Assembly (NCBI RefSeq): GCF_037975245.1
Contig: NC_092565.1
Coordinates: 7,682,999-7,746,998 of the forward strand
Source: Apostichopus japonicus
Lineage: Eukaryota > Echinodermata > Holothuroidea > Aspidochirotida > Stichopodidae
Direction: 5' to 3'
Length of the DNA stretch: 64,000 nucleotides
Positions 43,790 through 55,669 of this stretch are shown one piece after another; the first letter of the stretch is position 1; each line of letters opens with the position of its first letter. The notes beneath the pieces were generated by a model, which made no database searches, was not told the DNA's origin, and saw only the letters and a program-made list of their open reading frames with translations. The position numbers and the translations under genes are program-made.

Positions 43790-46700
43790 TTTAGCCATTT
43801 CCTTTAAAAGTAAGTCTGCTAGTAATTTTTTTGTGGCTCGGATTTGAAATTAAATGGATATAAATTGTAGCTCTGTTGTTTTCAGTTCTTATCATCTGAC
43901 CATCACACCATACGTTACTGTGAATATTTGGAAAAGTTGCTTTTAATTCCTGATTTCATTTTTTCCTCCTAAGTTGTTTGTAAATAACAAAACTCAGCAA
44001 TGTCTATATGTGTTCTAATTTAGCTCACTTAGATATTGACAGCTACATGTGCTTTGGCCATCTTGTGGTACAAGGTTTTTTTTTGTCCGTTTTTGGTTCG
44101 TTAATTGGATCCTTTCTGTTTAGTTTGATCATGGTATATGTTCATGACAGACACAACCTTCCCTTTTAGAAAATTTAAGAGGCCCAATTCTGTCAAAAGT
44201 TAAATCGCATCTTGAGAGACATTTGATGTCATCCCTTAGGCCGGTAGTTCAATATTAATCAGTATAATCAGAGAAATTTAGTTTTTCTGACAGTTAAGTG
44301 TCATGGCATCGAAAAACAGGAACAACTTATGCTTATAAAGGAACTCTTTTTGCCACCGTTTCTCTGTCATGAGCAAGCATAACCAGTGCAGTTTTTCGTA
44401 GGGATATATCACAGCATTTACATAGAATATGGGATTGCCTAGATGTGGATTAATGTATACCATTTTACTTATTTAGGGATCATGATATAATATGCTGTAA
44501 TATGTGATAAAAATATATGGAATATGTGGGTTTAGACAAGTTGAATCTTCTCACTCCTTGATGGACATACCTACAGATATTATGCGTGTGGGAATATATA
44601 ATACAACTTATCTTCATGTAACTGCCTAATTAAATAAAGAATTAAATTTAAGGGCATCATTATACAACTGCCAAATATGCTAGAAAGGTAATTATTATGG
44701 TCACGCGTGTACTAATCTCTACATGCATTTTACTGCCACCTTCAAAAGTATTTCTCCTCAAAGGGACATTTAATTGTGTAAATTTTAACATTCACGATTT
44801 CTGTGAAATTGGCTGGATTCCACCAGGAAGGAACTTTTCAAAACTTTTAGTAATTCTTAGAATGCTAAAAATTGGGGCCAATGCTGATGACCTTTAAGTT
44901 TGTCCTTTGTACAGGCGTACCATTTCTTAAAGTTTTTTGTACAGAGAGTCATATCAGATGTGTCATTTATTTAAGGAATAGCTCAGTCTACCTATACCAT
45001 CGATATAGGATCTGTACTTACCACTCGATTAAGAAGCAACAAGTATCATATTTTCTGCCACTGGACTATCTGTTTAATTGAGGTATACAGTAGACATATA
45101 AAAGTATGCATTAGATTGACTGAAGAAAACTCATATTTGACCACTAGCTGTATTAATATTTGTTACATGGTACCTTCTCCATGTAAGTATGGTGACCTTT
45201 TACTATGGTTGGAATTGGGGGAAAAGGGTTTGATTAACATAGGTGAATCATTAAAGGTAAATATTATTACACTTAGAGCCTTAAGGGCTCTTATTGTGAA
45301 CAGTTGACACATTCTCATGCCTGATCTGAATTTCAGCGAATGGTAGCACCGTTGTTTTAAATTTTGTCAAGCCTGGTGATGAGTATTTAGGCTGACTGCT
45401 CCAAATTTGTAATACCATGCTTGATCTGTATAAAGTTCACTGCAAAGCATTGTAAGACTACACATTGACGTGGCAATTTAACGTTAGACTAATATGCTGC
45501 TTGGAAGACCACAGTGTAGGTTTTGTAGTGTTAGTATTTCCTTTTCACTGAACTTTGAAAGCTATTCATGACATTATTTGCATTATAAATGTCCAGCTTG
45601 ACCATATCAAGGATAACAATTCATAAAGGCCAGCCCATATGGTAGATTTTACTGTCCAATTTGCAGTAATAGAAACATATTAAAGGGGTCATCACGGTGC
45701 CAAGGTGGGCGACACTAGTTCAACGGAGGTGATGGAAGAAGAACAAAATTGACTACTTGATAAAACTCTGCAAATTTGATCAGCTTTGATTCAACATAAG
45801 GCTAAATTAGTATTGATAACGAAAGCTTCAGTTAGTTTATATGATATTGATGTCATCCGGACAAATCTTTTCATATGAATGGACGACCCATTTAACCCTG
45901 AGCTGTATGTATGTATTGGAACTATCTGATAGGTTATGACTTCCTATCATAAATACGCCAACTTCAGACCACAGACTGCTGGATTTAATAAGAATCTTGA
46001 CCATACACTTTCACTGTTGTCCATTTATGATCTTGTTCATATGCATGCAAAAGTGAAACAAGTTGTTTCATATATCTTGAAGGTCAGTTGATGAATGTAT
46101 GGATTAAACAGAAGGAATATCAGATCGTGATACAAACAAAAACTTAAAAAATATTTAAATCAGGTCTCATCTGGAATTTGTCATCATTTAGAGAATTGAC
46201 TGTATATAAAGGATAAATCTACTTAATAGGAACTATTAAAATTCTCTTTAAATTTATCTTAAAATAGAAATTTCCTTGAACATATCATATATTTTTTTTT
46301 TGCTCTTTTGTTCTTTGTCTTTATCATTATTTTCCAATTTTTAAGAAAGTCGGAGGATGATAAGTGAATTTATTTATGAATACATTAGTTACTTCCCATT
46401 TGATGCAGATTTTTTATTATTGGGGGTGGGGGGTAAAGTTTTATAAATTCTGGATATCGTGCTATCCAAAAATCAAATCACACTGTAGAACAATTCCTAT
46501 AGTTAGTCCCATTTCATTCCATATATTTAAATTCAAACTCAGGGTGTTTTCCTATATATGCCTCATATATTATATTACATCATAATCTTAAAGTGAAAAG
46601 TGTATGGCTGATGAATAATTGGTTACTTTATGAATGACTTCAGTTTGTAAAATAAATGAAGAGGAATATCTTAGCTTGATCAATTAGTAGCAATCTTACT

Positions 46701-47380
46701 TTTTTTCGTCTTCTTTTTTCCCCTTTTTTTAAAAATAAAATTGTCATCTGAAAGCAAAACCCTAGGTTAAGTATTCCAATTTGGTATTCAAGAGGTCTGC
46801 AACAAAGGTTAAGGCATTTTCATCAGTTTCAAAATTTACGAGATATTATAACATTGACTGTATCAAGTAGGAATATGGTCTTTATATATACCTATGGCAG
46901 ATTGCCAACTGAAAAATCATAGTTCTTCCATGCAAGATATTCATAATGTTTTACTATGTTGTAATTGTTTAATTGTTATACAGATGGCATGACAGAGAAA
47001 AAAATTACAACCAATTAAATGTTCTTTTTCTAAACACTGTTATTATTTATTGTACAAACTTTTCTGCAAAATTCAGAAAACTACCATGTTGCAATCATAC
47101 CCTGAATGCTAAAATTGTATACTGCATTAATAATGTTGACGATTTTACATCATGGTATAATGCATCTACTTCACAGTTTGAGTTTTAGTATAGCGCCCTC
47201 ACTTTTATTGTTTCATGTTGTAATGTTCTTCTCAGTATGTTAAATTAACAGAAATATGATCACTATGTCAATAGTGATGTTGCATTTTTTCTCCTTTGTT
47301 GGAAATTTATTTTTAACCTCTGGTATAAGATGATGTTTTAAATCCAGCCAAAATTTGATATTTCAAAAGGAATGATATTA
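43790..47380. other. Non-coding stretch, no gene seen
   Basis: AT-rich with scattered short ORFs lacking splice or domain support. Confidence 0.5.
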
Positions 47381-47384
47381 GTAA

Positions 47385-48479
47385 TGCAGGCGTGACACTG
47401 TCGCGAAGTTGACACCAGATGGCCATACGAATATGGAATTTTGAATTTCGCACGAAGATGGCCCCGAACTTGGTCAACAGCCAGTCAACAGCCGAAGCAA
47501 GTACGATGCCTACAGAAGGTCACACGATGGCACCCGAAACACACACGAAGGCAACACGAAGATGTGCATTTCTATATAAGTAGTTTACCCGCAGGACACA
47601 CGAAGGCCACACGATGGCTATACACGACGACGTATTGATAAGTACATTGTCGAATGCTAGAAAGGCAAATAGCAAGAAATGACAAAGTTAAATAAAATAA
47701 TGCTTTCTTATGGTAAGAGGAGGTGCTGAGCCTGTAAGTTGCTCATCATGTTATCTGAGGTACATCAAAAGAAGCAATGCTGCTGCTTTCTTTTTCGTGG
47801 TTGTCTCATCACCAAAGTATGCCATTCTGCAGGAACTGAATTGTGGTTAATTGTGATTGTGATTGTAGTTTTGGGAGTTACACACGCCTCTACTCTGTAA
47901 AGTTGCTTAGGACTGACTGAGGAAGATGCTCTGAGGCTGGCCTTTATATGTCCACGTTAACATGACACCTGGTAAATGCTTGAGGTTCTCAAATTCGGCT
48001 GTCTTCGCCGACACCGTGGTCTCATCTCGATGTCATCGTACTATGATACGATGGTTACTCGACGGCATTGCGAGGGCTTCACGTAGTCGTGTTGCCTTCA
48101 TAAGACAATCGGGCAGCTTCTTGTTACCTTCGTGAGGCGAAAATGCCCGATGGCACCCATGAACATACGAAGTAAAAACGAAGATGACACGATTTGATAA
48201 GATGCCCTCACGATGGCCTTACGAAGGGCAAAATGGACACACGAATTCAACACGAAAATGAACCTTCGCAAGATCTTCCAGTAATTTTTTGGCATGCCAA
48301 AGATTTTGCCACCGCTCACGAAGTTGCTGCCGGAACCTGCAAAACTCCACCGGCGGTCATGCGATGGCCTAAGATGCCCTCACGAATGGCCCGATGTTTT
48401 TACGATCAGAGCCGAATTTGAACATTTTCTTTTTCGTGTGTCCATCTGATGTCAACTTCGGGACAGTGTGACGCCAGCA
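47385..48479. mobile_element. Harbinger-like MITE with ~47-bp inverted ends, TAA target duplication and CACGAWGGC subterminal repeats
   Basis: The left end starts TGCAGGCGTGACACTGTC; the reverse complement of the right end starts TGCTGGCGTCACACTGTC. The match is about 41 of 47 bases. TAA flanks both sides (47382-47384, 48480-48482), as for PIF/Harbinger elements. Both arms hold many copies of CACACGAAGGC/CACGATGGC-like words. No transposase reading frame is present; ORFs at 47441-47638 and 48098-48421 are products of the repeats. Confidence 0.82.
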
Positions 48480-48489
48480 TAATGAACTA

Positions 48490-51400
48490 AGTAAAGATTA
48501 AAGGTGTTCTATTTTGTCAATATATTATTGAATTGCTTATTTTGTCAATAACTGCATGCTCCTAAAAAATTCAACCAACTGATTTATTGGCTGACTTGAA
48601 ACCAGCTAGGTGATTAATATTCAATGTTATCCAATGTATTGTTGAGTTATTAGCAATTAATAATGGTTAATGAATTTGAAAATTTCATATATTGTGTTAC
48701 CAGGCTGTGTATCTAACAAAAAAGCTTATAAAGTAATAAAAAGGATGCACAGAATTCAAGAGAATTGAGTTGAGACAAAAGAGGAAGTAAGTTGGGATAA
48801 TCATTTGAGACATGAAAATAATATAGATAAGCTCAGAGATATCAAAACTTTCAAAAGGGCCATAGAATCATTTCAATTATAATGCAATTGGGGTGTAACC
48901 ATTGTCACTATTTTATGAAAATTCTTCCATGTTGTAAAACCTATGTGTTAAAAGAAAAAATGGCAAAGAATTTGTGACATGAATTAGCTTCGAAGAAATT
49001 AGGTCAAGAACACCTTTCAGGTCTTCCTACTTGGCTCAGAAGTGATGCTTCATGAAATCTTGTCTTTTCTGTAGACAAATTGCATGATTAATTTTGTAAT
49101 TAATTTTTCCCTCTAAGTAATTGTTTTGTTTGTTTCTATTTTTAAAGATAATTTTCATTGACCAAAGTAGTTTTGTTTTTTAAGGTCTCAGGTGAGACTG
49201 AAATTTTGATGGTAATTTGGTACTAATTTGAAATTTTCATCCTATTTGGAAGCAAAAAAGCCTGTAAAAGAATGCGTTTAGACATACAAGAAGAAAAAAA
49301 AGAGGCCAGTAAGACTTTCCTTAGAAGGAAAAGTATAGACCAAAACATGCTTTTCAAGGAATCAGGTCTTGAAGTATCCTAATTCATATTTCATACAGTG
49401 CTTAGATTTACCAATTGCATTTGTTTAATAATTAAGTAGGTCTTGTTGACAAATGAATGCAAATGATCTTTACTGTAAGTAATGATACAAAGCAGTCTTA
49501 AACTAAATTTCTTTAACTGGTATTAAAAATGCTGCCGGCAAAAAAGCCGACGCTGGAATAACAATGTAATCTCGTAATTGTACCGAGAGGTCCGCTACTG
49601 ACAAAGTGTTTCGGTTAATGTATCTTTGCATTAATTTTGCTCTTTCTCGTTCAGCAATGAGCGGGCGGAAAGAAATTGTGTCAAGCATCTATTCGCTTCA
49701 TGTAAATGATCTATTTCCGTTTGTTAGCCCTGCCGCGTAACGCTTTCGCTTTTACATAGTTTGAAAAGGAAAATGATTCGTCAGTGCATTATATCTTGTT
49801 TTTAATTTACATTTCTTCTCATTCATCCGCTCTCTGTGATGGAGTCAGGGGGGAGGGTCCTTTATTATCTCCTTTGCACTAGCAAAGGGGGGGGGGGGAT
49901 TTAAGACAAAGGTCCCCTTTCTTCAGACATTGTTTCCTGATTCAACTTGCAGAAAGAAAAGGTTGCCATGGGAATTTTTAGTTAAATTCTAAAGAGGATC
50001 TTAACAGCAGTTTTATAGTATTCATCCTCTTTAAGGTTGAATATCTGTTTATCGAATGTTGGTGTGATTTCTCAATCCGACCAGGTGTTGGCAAAAACGA
50101 ATCACTCGTATTCTTAACAGTTCCAATTTCTTACATTGGCAATGTCTACAGCCCTGTTCATGTACATTATTACATAGCCAACCATGCACACCATGTTGCT
50201 GTGAATATTACCAGTTTCTGTTTAAGAATTCCATCAAAGCAGGGAATAATTTAGTGCTCAAAATGTTTGCAAAGTGGAAGAAGTGGTAGAGGAGAGGGAG
50301 GGTTAGGGGAAAGTAAGAACTATTGACGGTTTTAAATAGGTTTTGTGACATTAATGCAACAAACTAGTAAAAGTTGTTTTCCCATGAATCACAAAGACTT
50401 AACCAGGTCCTTTTTATTTAAGTTTAGATCAGCTACAGTTCAGATCAATTTGCTCTGTAAATATTGTTAATTTTGTCAATTCCTGTTGTATGTTTGTGTG
50501 TAGCTGGTAGATAGCTGCATATTTCATACATACTTGTTTATGTTTGTGAAGGTGCCGTATGTTTCTATATACCTGTAGGGATTTTAAGCAGCTTACAAGC
50601 TAGCTTTCTCTCATAACTCCCCAGCCATCTTCTATTTATTATATTACCATCATTTGTATTATACTTTGTTTATTTGTTGAAGTAAAGCTGAATTGATTTG
50701 AATTGGTATTGCCTGCAGTGCGGGACGTAAGACAGGACCTCTTGTCTTATCTTTGTGACATGTTAAAGTTTCTTTCTTGGGTACAAATTGTATATATAGG
50801 GAAGGGAGAACGGGAGGGGGCATTCATAAATACTAGTTTGATGGTAATACAATACTTAGTTGCTCTGTAGCCAGACATATACTTGTAGTCACAACAAAAA
50901 CATGAAGTAAAAATTGGCTATTATTAGATGCATATTCATATTTTCTGACTTATAGCCTTCAATTTGTGAAGAGTGACTGATGTAATATTCAAGGATAGCT
51001 TTTTTCTTCTTTAAATGAAATGGTGAAATGAATTATAACCCTGTCATCTTTTGGTTTAGTACATAATTCATAAGACACATCATTTTCATGAAATTTGTCA
51101 GGCCACATTGGTTTGTACTATTCCAGTCATGTTTTCAACTAAGGTTCATCTAATTGGATACTATCACATATTCTTCGCTTGATAATATTTACAAAATGGG
51201 TCAAAAGTCTAAGTTAATTCTGAGAAGTCACTGTAATCTCTCAGCAGTTGCTTCACAAATGTCCCATTAAGTTATCCATTGACCCACTAACAATGCCTCA
51301 TCGATATATATACACATATATATATATGCCCTAATTTTGTGTGTAGTGTTCATTTTTATCTAGGTTTGGTTTTATCTATAGCTATACAGATTAAAGTTGA

Positions 51401-53230
51401 TTTTCACTACCTACTTCTGCCCCCATCATCAGATTGTATTTAGTTTATACTTGAGTACAATGTTTGCCAACAAAGTTCATTCTTTGATCTCATTCCATTT
51501 CTCTTTAAAGCAGCCGAGTTTGGTAAATGCTATTCAGTACTATCATGAAGCATTAATTATTATGCAGGTCATAAGCTTAACTTGGTCAAGCTTCATATTA
51601 AATTATAAATTAAAGACTTAATAAATGTGACATGTTGCACTTGAATTTAGCATTTTTTTAATTTTTTTTTTTAATATTTTACTAAAAGTGTCGGAACAAT
51701 GAAATGCTGAGGATGCAATTAAATTTTTTTATGAATCCATTTTTAACCTTCATTTGACAAAAACCTATGAGAGTGTGGTTATTGCAAATCTTATTCTTCA
51801 TTTATGATAATGAACAGGTTTTAAATGTACAGACAAATACTCAAAAAGTTGCTCTAAAGTAACGTGTATTTACATACATATCCGAAAAAAGCTTTTCAAC
51901 ATTTATTAAACAGTTTAAATTTGTTGAATGAAATTGTAGTGGAACTTGATACTGCTAGTACAAAAAAAATTAATGTCTTTATATATTCACATTGATTTTA
52001 AACAGGATCATACTTTTCTAGGACAGACCTTGTAAAAATTTGAAAACGAAAATAACAAGAAAAGAGACAGGAAAAAAAATTGTACTTAGGAGCAAAAGGT
52101 TCTTAAAGTGGATTATTATGAGTTCGTTTCTCAGCAAGTTTTCTCTTTGGAAATCTAATCTTTTCATCAGAATACAGAAAAACAGATATCAACCATGATG
52201 AACATTATATTGCTATGCAGAATATTTACAGTGTTCTATTACATTTCATGTTATTAGTACTAAAATATCCCCCTCCTATCCCCATTCATACATCATATGT
52301 GTACATTAGTATTAAAGTACCTCCTTTAATTGTAGAGTTATTGCTTTAACATTCATATACATCTTCTGCTCCATAACTATACATGTGAAACAAAACAGTG
52401 CAAAAATGATTTTAGCCAGCACTTAGAGTTTTCCCCATCTCATCTTTATCTATGACAAGATTGTTAAATGTAAGCTTAGAGAGCTTAATTTATACCTCAT
52501 ACTTAGGCTAATCATAACTGTATGACCATCATCATTATGACAAAACTTGTAAGTTTGCCAGATAAATTACTCAATATCTTTATATAATCTTACAGTGAAC
52601 ATATTATTATTAGAAATGAAGAGCTGCATTAGTCAGCCACACACAGCCAGTAGATCACTTTAATGAGTACATTCACACTGGTATAACTCAATGGTTTCTA
52701 TGTACAAACCGTACAGGTGATTGATGACCAGTGTACAGCTGTACCGTAGTGTTTGTTTCTAATGGCCATTAAGGTTACATCGGTTGAATATTAATCCAGT
52801 GACCATTTTAGTCGACAAAGATATAAATAAAGTTAATATTCTTTGTAAGCGTGCATGACGGAAGTTACAAGTAAGAAATAGCGATTCAAACTTGGTCGTC
52901 GATTTTATCGAATAGTGCTACGACGTTGTCGAGGACCTTCAACTGCAATTCTTTTTGTTGTAGTTATTGCTTTGATATCGTAATGGTGTTGCCTTTTACG
53001 TTAAAACCTTATAATGAATGTTCTATAAATAGAAAATGTGTCCCATGCTCCAACTTTCCAATATTCTTTGTGCATCTCCATACCTGTTTGCTCCATTGAT
53101 ATTGCTGAAGGTTGGATAGTCAATTGGTTTGTTGTTTTGCTTGGCCCTTTTTTATCATAAGTACCACTCCAAAGTCATGAGGAAGTATGGACTTGTTGTG
53201 ATAACTAACACACATTGACGAGAGATAACA
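48490..53230. other. Non-coding stretch; possible conserved element near 49540-49750
   Basis: AT-rich, with a G12 run at 49887-49898. The segment 49540-49750 has more CpG and an octamer-like word TTTGCATTAAT at 49627-49637, unlike its surroundings. No gene identified. Confidence 0.4.
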
Positions 53231-53283
53231 CCTACATCAGGTGCGTATCCAGGGGGGGGGCGTTGGGGGCGCGCGCCCCCCGG

Positions 53284-53430
53284 ATAAGAAAAAGAGGAGA
53301 GAAAAAAAAGAGAAGAAAAAAGGAAAAAAGAGGGGGGAAAGAGGAGGAGGAGAGGAAGGAAGGGGAAAGAAAAAGAAGAAAGAGAGAAAAAGGAGAAAAG
53401 GAGGGAGTTAAAGAAAAACGCCAAGACACC
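53284..53430 (+). repeat. Polypurine tract (~135-145 bp)
   Basis: Almost pure A/G on the plus strand from 53284 to about 53415, with only a few pyrimidines after that. It directly follows a GC-rich palindrome (GGGGGCGCGCGCCCCC, near 53266-53281) at the left end of the 53238 element. Reading frames rich in Lys/Glu/Arg or Phe/Ser/Leu across it are compositional. Confidence 0.95.
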
Positions 53431-54548
53431 GGGAAGAGAAAAAGGAACAGTGACATTATTACAGCGCTGATCCCTATTATATACACAGGGTAGCCAGTGA
53501 CCGTTCAAGGATTTCGGAAGAGGCGTGTGCCTCACCCTACCCCTTACACCGACAACTCAATTTTTGACGTTTCCATTTTTCTTCTCTTACTCATGATCTA
53601 TTTATATACTATATATGGTATATCATAACGCGTGTGTGTGTATATACGCCTTAATCAATTGTAGAACGGTGCTATGAAACCAACTGTGGCTGGTCTCGAA
53701 CTCGACCGTGTCGTCGGGGAACATGACAAATTTCGGGAAGGGGGAGACCGCCCCCCCCCTTCAGCATATTATTTAATGATATCGCTAGTAATTTCAAAAT
53801 AGAAAGTGCTTAGATGCAACTTACAAGGCCTGGGAAGTGTCATTTCCAGCGATCTGGGAGGCATTTCGGTCAAAATTTTCTTATTCGCTTCGCGCCAACT
53901 CATGGGGGCGCTACGCTTAGATAATTTGCCTACAGGCTTCGCCCTTTCCTTGGCAAATTCCTCGCTACGCGCCTGTTCGAATTTGTGAAGCAAACAGCAG
54001 ATATCACATCATATCAGTGAGCATGAAAATGGCGTTCCAGGATGAACAGCCTCATAATTGTCCGACTTGCCCGAAAAAAATAACCAGAAATTTTCGCGCG
54101 CGAAGCGCGCGTCCAACATGTTAATGTCAATATCATATAAGCAAGCATATTACATCAGATGCCATCGTGTACCATACGGTCCGTGAAAGTGGCACAGTAT
54201 ACCGCGGGATGCTAATTTAAACAACGAAATGTCTTATGTAGATGGAGAAAAATCATGGAAGTCCAATTATGTTAAAACTCTCTTTTACATTAGTAATGGC
54301 GAATTAGGGGCTGCAGCCCCCACCCCCGCCTCCTACGCCTATGTGTGTATTGCTTCAGGAAATATCTGCTATATTTTCATTTCCTTCAACCAAGTTTTAT
54401 AATAGCCGTTATAAGAAGTTTTAATATTTGTACACCAAGAAATTAACTGTGTCTGAATTTTTGAAAATTTCTGACCCACATTCTTCATCACACGTCCCTC
54501 TACTCGTGCAATATTGACCGGTCTGTTAGGGGTTCAAGGAGGTTTTTC

Positions 54549-55196
54549 CAAGGGCGGCGGAACCGGGGGGCACAGGGGGCATGTGCCCCCCCCCACTTTT
54601 CCTCAGGTTAAAAATGTGCCCTTTTTCTACATAAAAATTTAGGTGTCTCAAGTTAGCAAGAGGCCAGAATGAACACTCGGGAAGGGCCGTTTCCGGCCAT
54701 CTGAGGGGTTTGTAAAACCAAAAAATTTCTTGCACGCTCCGCGCCAACCGATGGTGGCGCTCCGCTCAGATAGTTGTGCATACAACTTTGCAAATCCTGG
54801 CTACGCCGCTTACTTTCAAATGAATTTCTGTGGGTCAAACACAAAGCTATTTCGAATGGAAAAAAAATCGTAAGATATTAACAAGAAATAAATTCTAATT
54901 CGGAATATTCCTACATTAGCAACTAGCATGATTTCACCTCATTTTGTCTCAAAAGAAAACTTCCATGTCTCCTAATTTGCACATTGGATATTGCAGTGCT
55001 AGTATGCATATTTTCCTTGAGGGGGGGGGGGGGGGGGGCGTTGATGGGATGATGTGTATACGCAAATAAGATAAATACAATAAGATTTATAAAGGGTACT
55101 AAATATAAGGCTGCATCAGTCCAATCGAATATCTGCAAAGTGACCTTTGATGTCGGTGCCCCCCCCCCCAGATTAAAAGTGCTTCCGCCGCCCTTG
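54549..55196. mobile_element. hAT-like non-autonomous element nested in the 53238-55657 cluster
   Basis: Ends CAAGGGCGGCGGAA and TTCCGCCGCCCTTG are perfect inverted repeats of 14 bp. Flanks GGTTTTTC and AGTTTTTC agree at 7 of 8 bases, fitting the 8-bp hAT duplication. Poly(C)/poly(G) tracts lie just inside both ends (54586-54594, 55159-55169) with a G18 run at 55021-55038. It encloses a copy of the shared module (54640-54808). Confidence 0.8.
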
Positions 55197-55669
55197 AGTT
55201 TTTCTATATTGGTTGTCCATAGATGAAATTTTGTGCAACATTATGGGTATTTTTTGAATTGAGTTTAATCACGAGAAACGTAAATTTTCAAATTCTGAAA
55301 AAATAATGTGCTTAAAACCTTGAAAAGTGGGGCTGACGGATATTGTGGGCCGCGACGTAGAATCACCTACAAAAGCAATGATCCACAGGACATGCGATGA
55401 GGTTGAACATGATGTGTGACTGGTGACAAACTTCAAAAAGGTTATGGATGGAAAAAAACTATTGGGAAATACTTGGTTCTCAGGCAAAAAGTGTACATCT
55501 GGTTGGTCATTTTCAAGCCCGAGAAGTGCCATTTCCGGTGATCTGGGTGGTATCAAAACCAGAAAATTTCTTGTACGCTGCGCGCCAACCGATGGTGGCG
55601 CTCCGCTTAGATAGTAATTCGCGCCCCCCGGGTTAGAAAATCCTGGATACGCGCCTGTACATCATCAAA

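Larger units (their letters stand above)
53238..55657. mobile_element. Composite/nested transposon cluster with CAGGTGCGTATCCAGG ends and TACAT target duplication
   Basis: The left end (53238) and the right end (…CCTGGATACGCGCCTG at 55657) are inverted with one mismatch in 16. TACAT flanks both sides (53233-53237, 55658-55662). The interior contains a polypurine tract, an internal right-end-like module at 53812-53975, a hAT-like element (54549-55196) and the terminal module at 55500-55657. No transposase frame was seen. The layout suggests repeated insertion into one host element. Confidence 0.78.

Noticed and set aside
47441-48421. Several 60-75 codon ORFs on both strands
   Set aside because: They lie in the CACGAWGGC repeats of the MITE and share no transposase features.
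53090-53150. Minus-strand open segment reading KPIDYPTFSNINGAN before a GTATGG donor
   Set aside because: No credible acceptor with a pyrimidine tract upstream and no partner exon.
53155-53535. Overlapping ORFs rich in Lys/Arg/Glu (plus) or Ser/Phe/Leu (minus)
   Set aside because: They arise from the polypurine tract; no domain or splice support.
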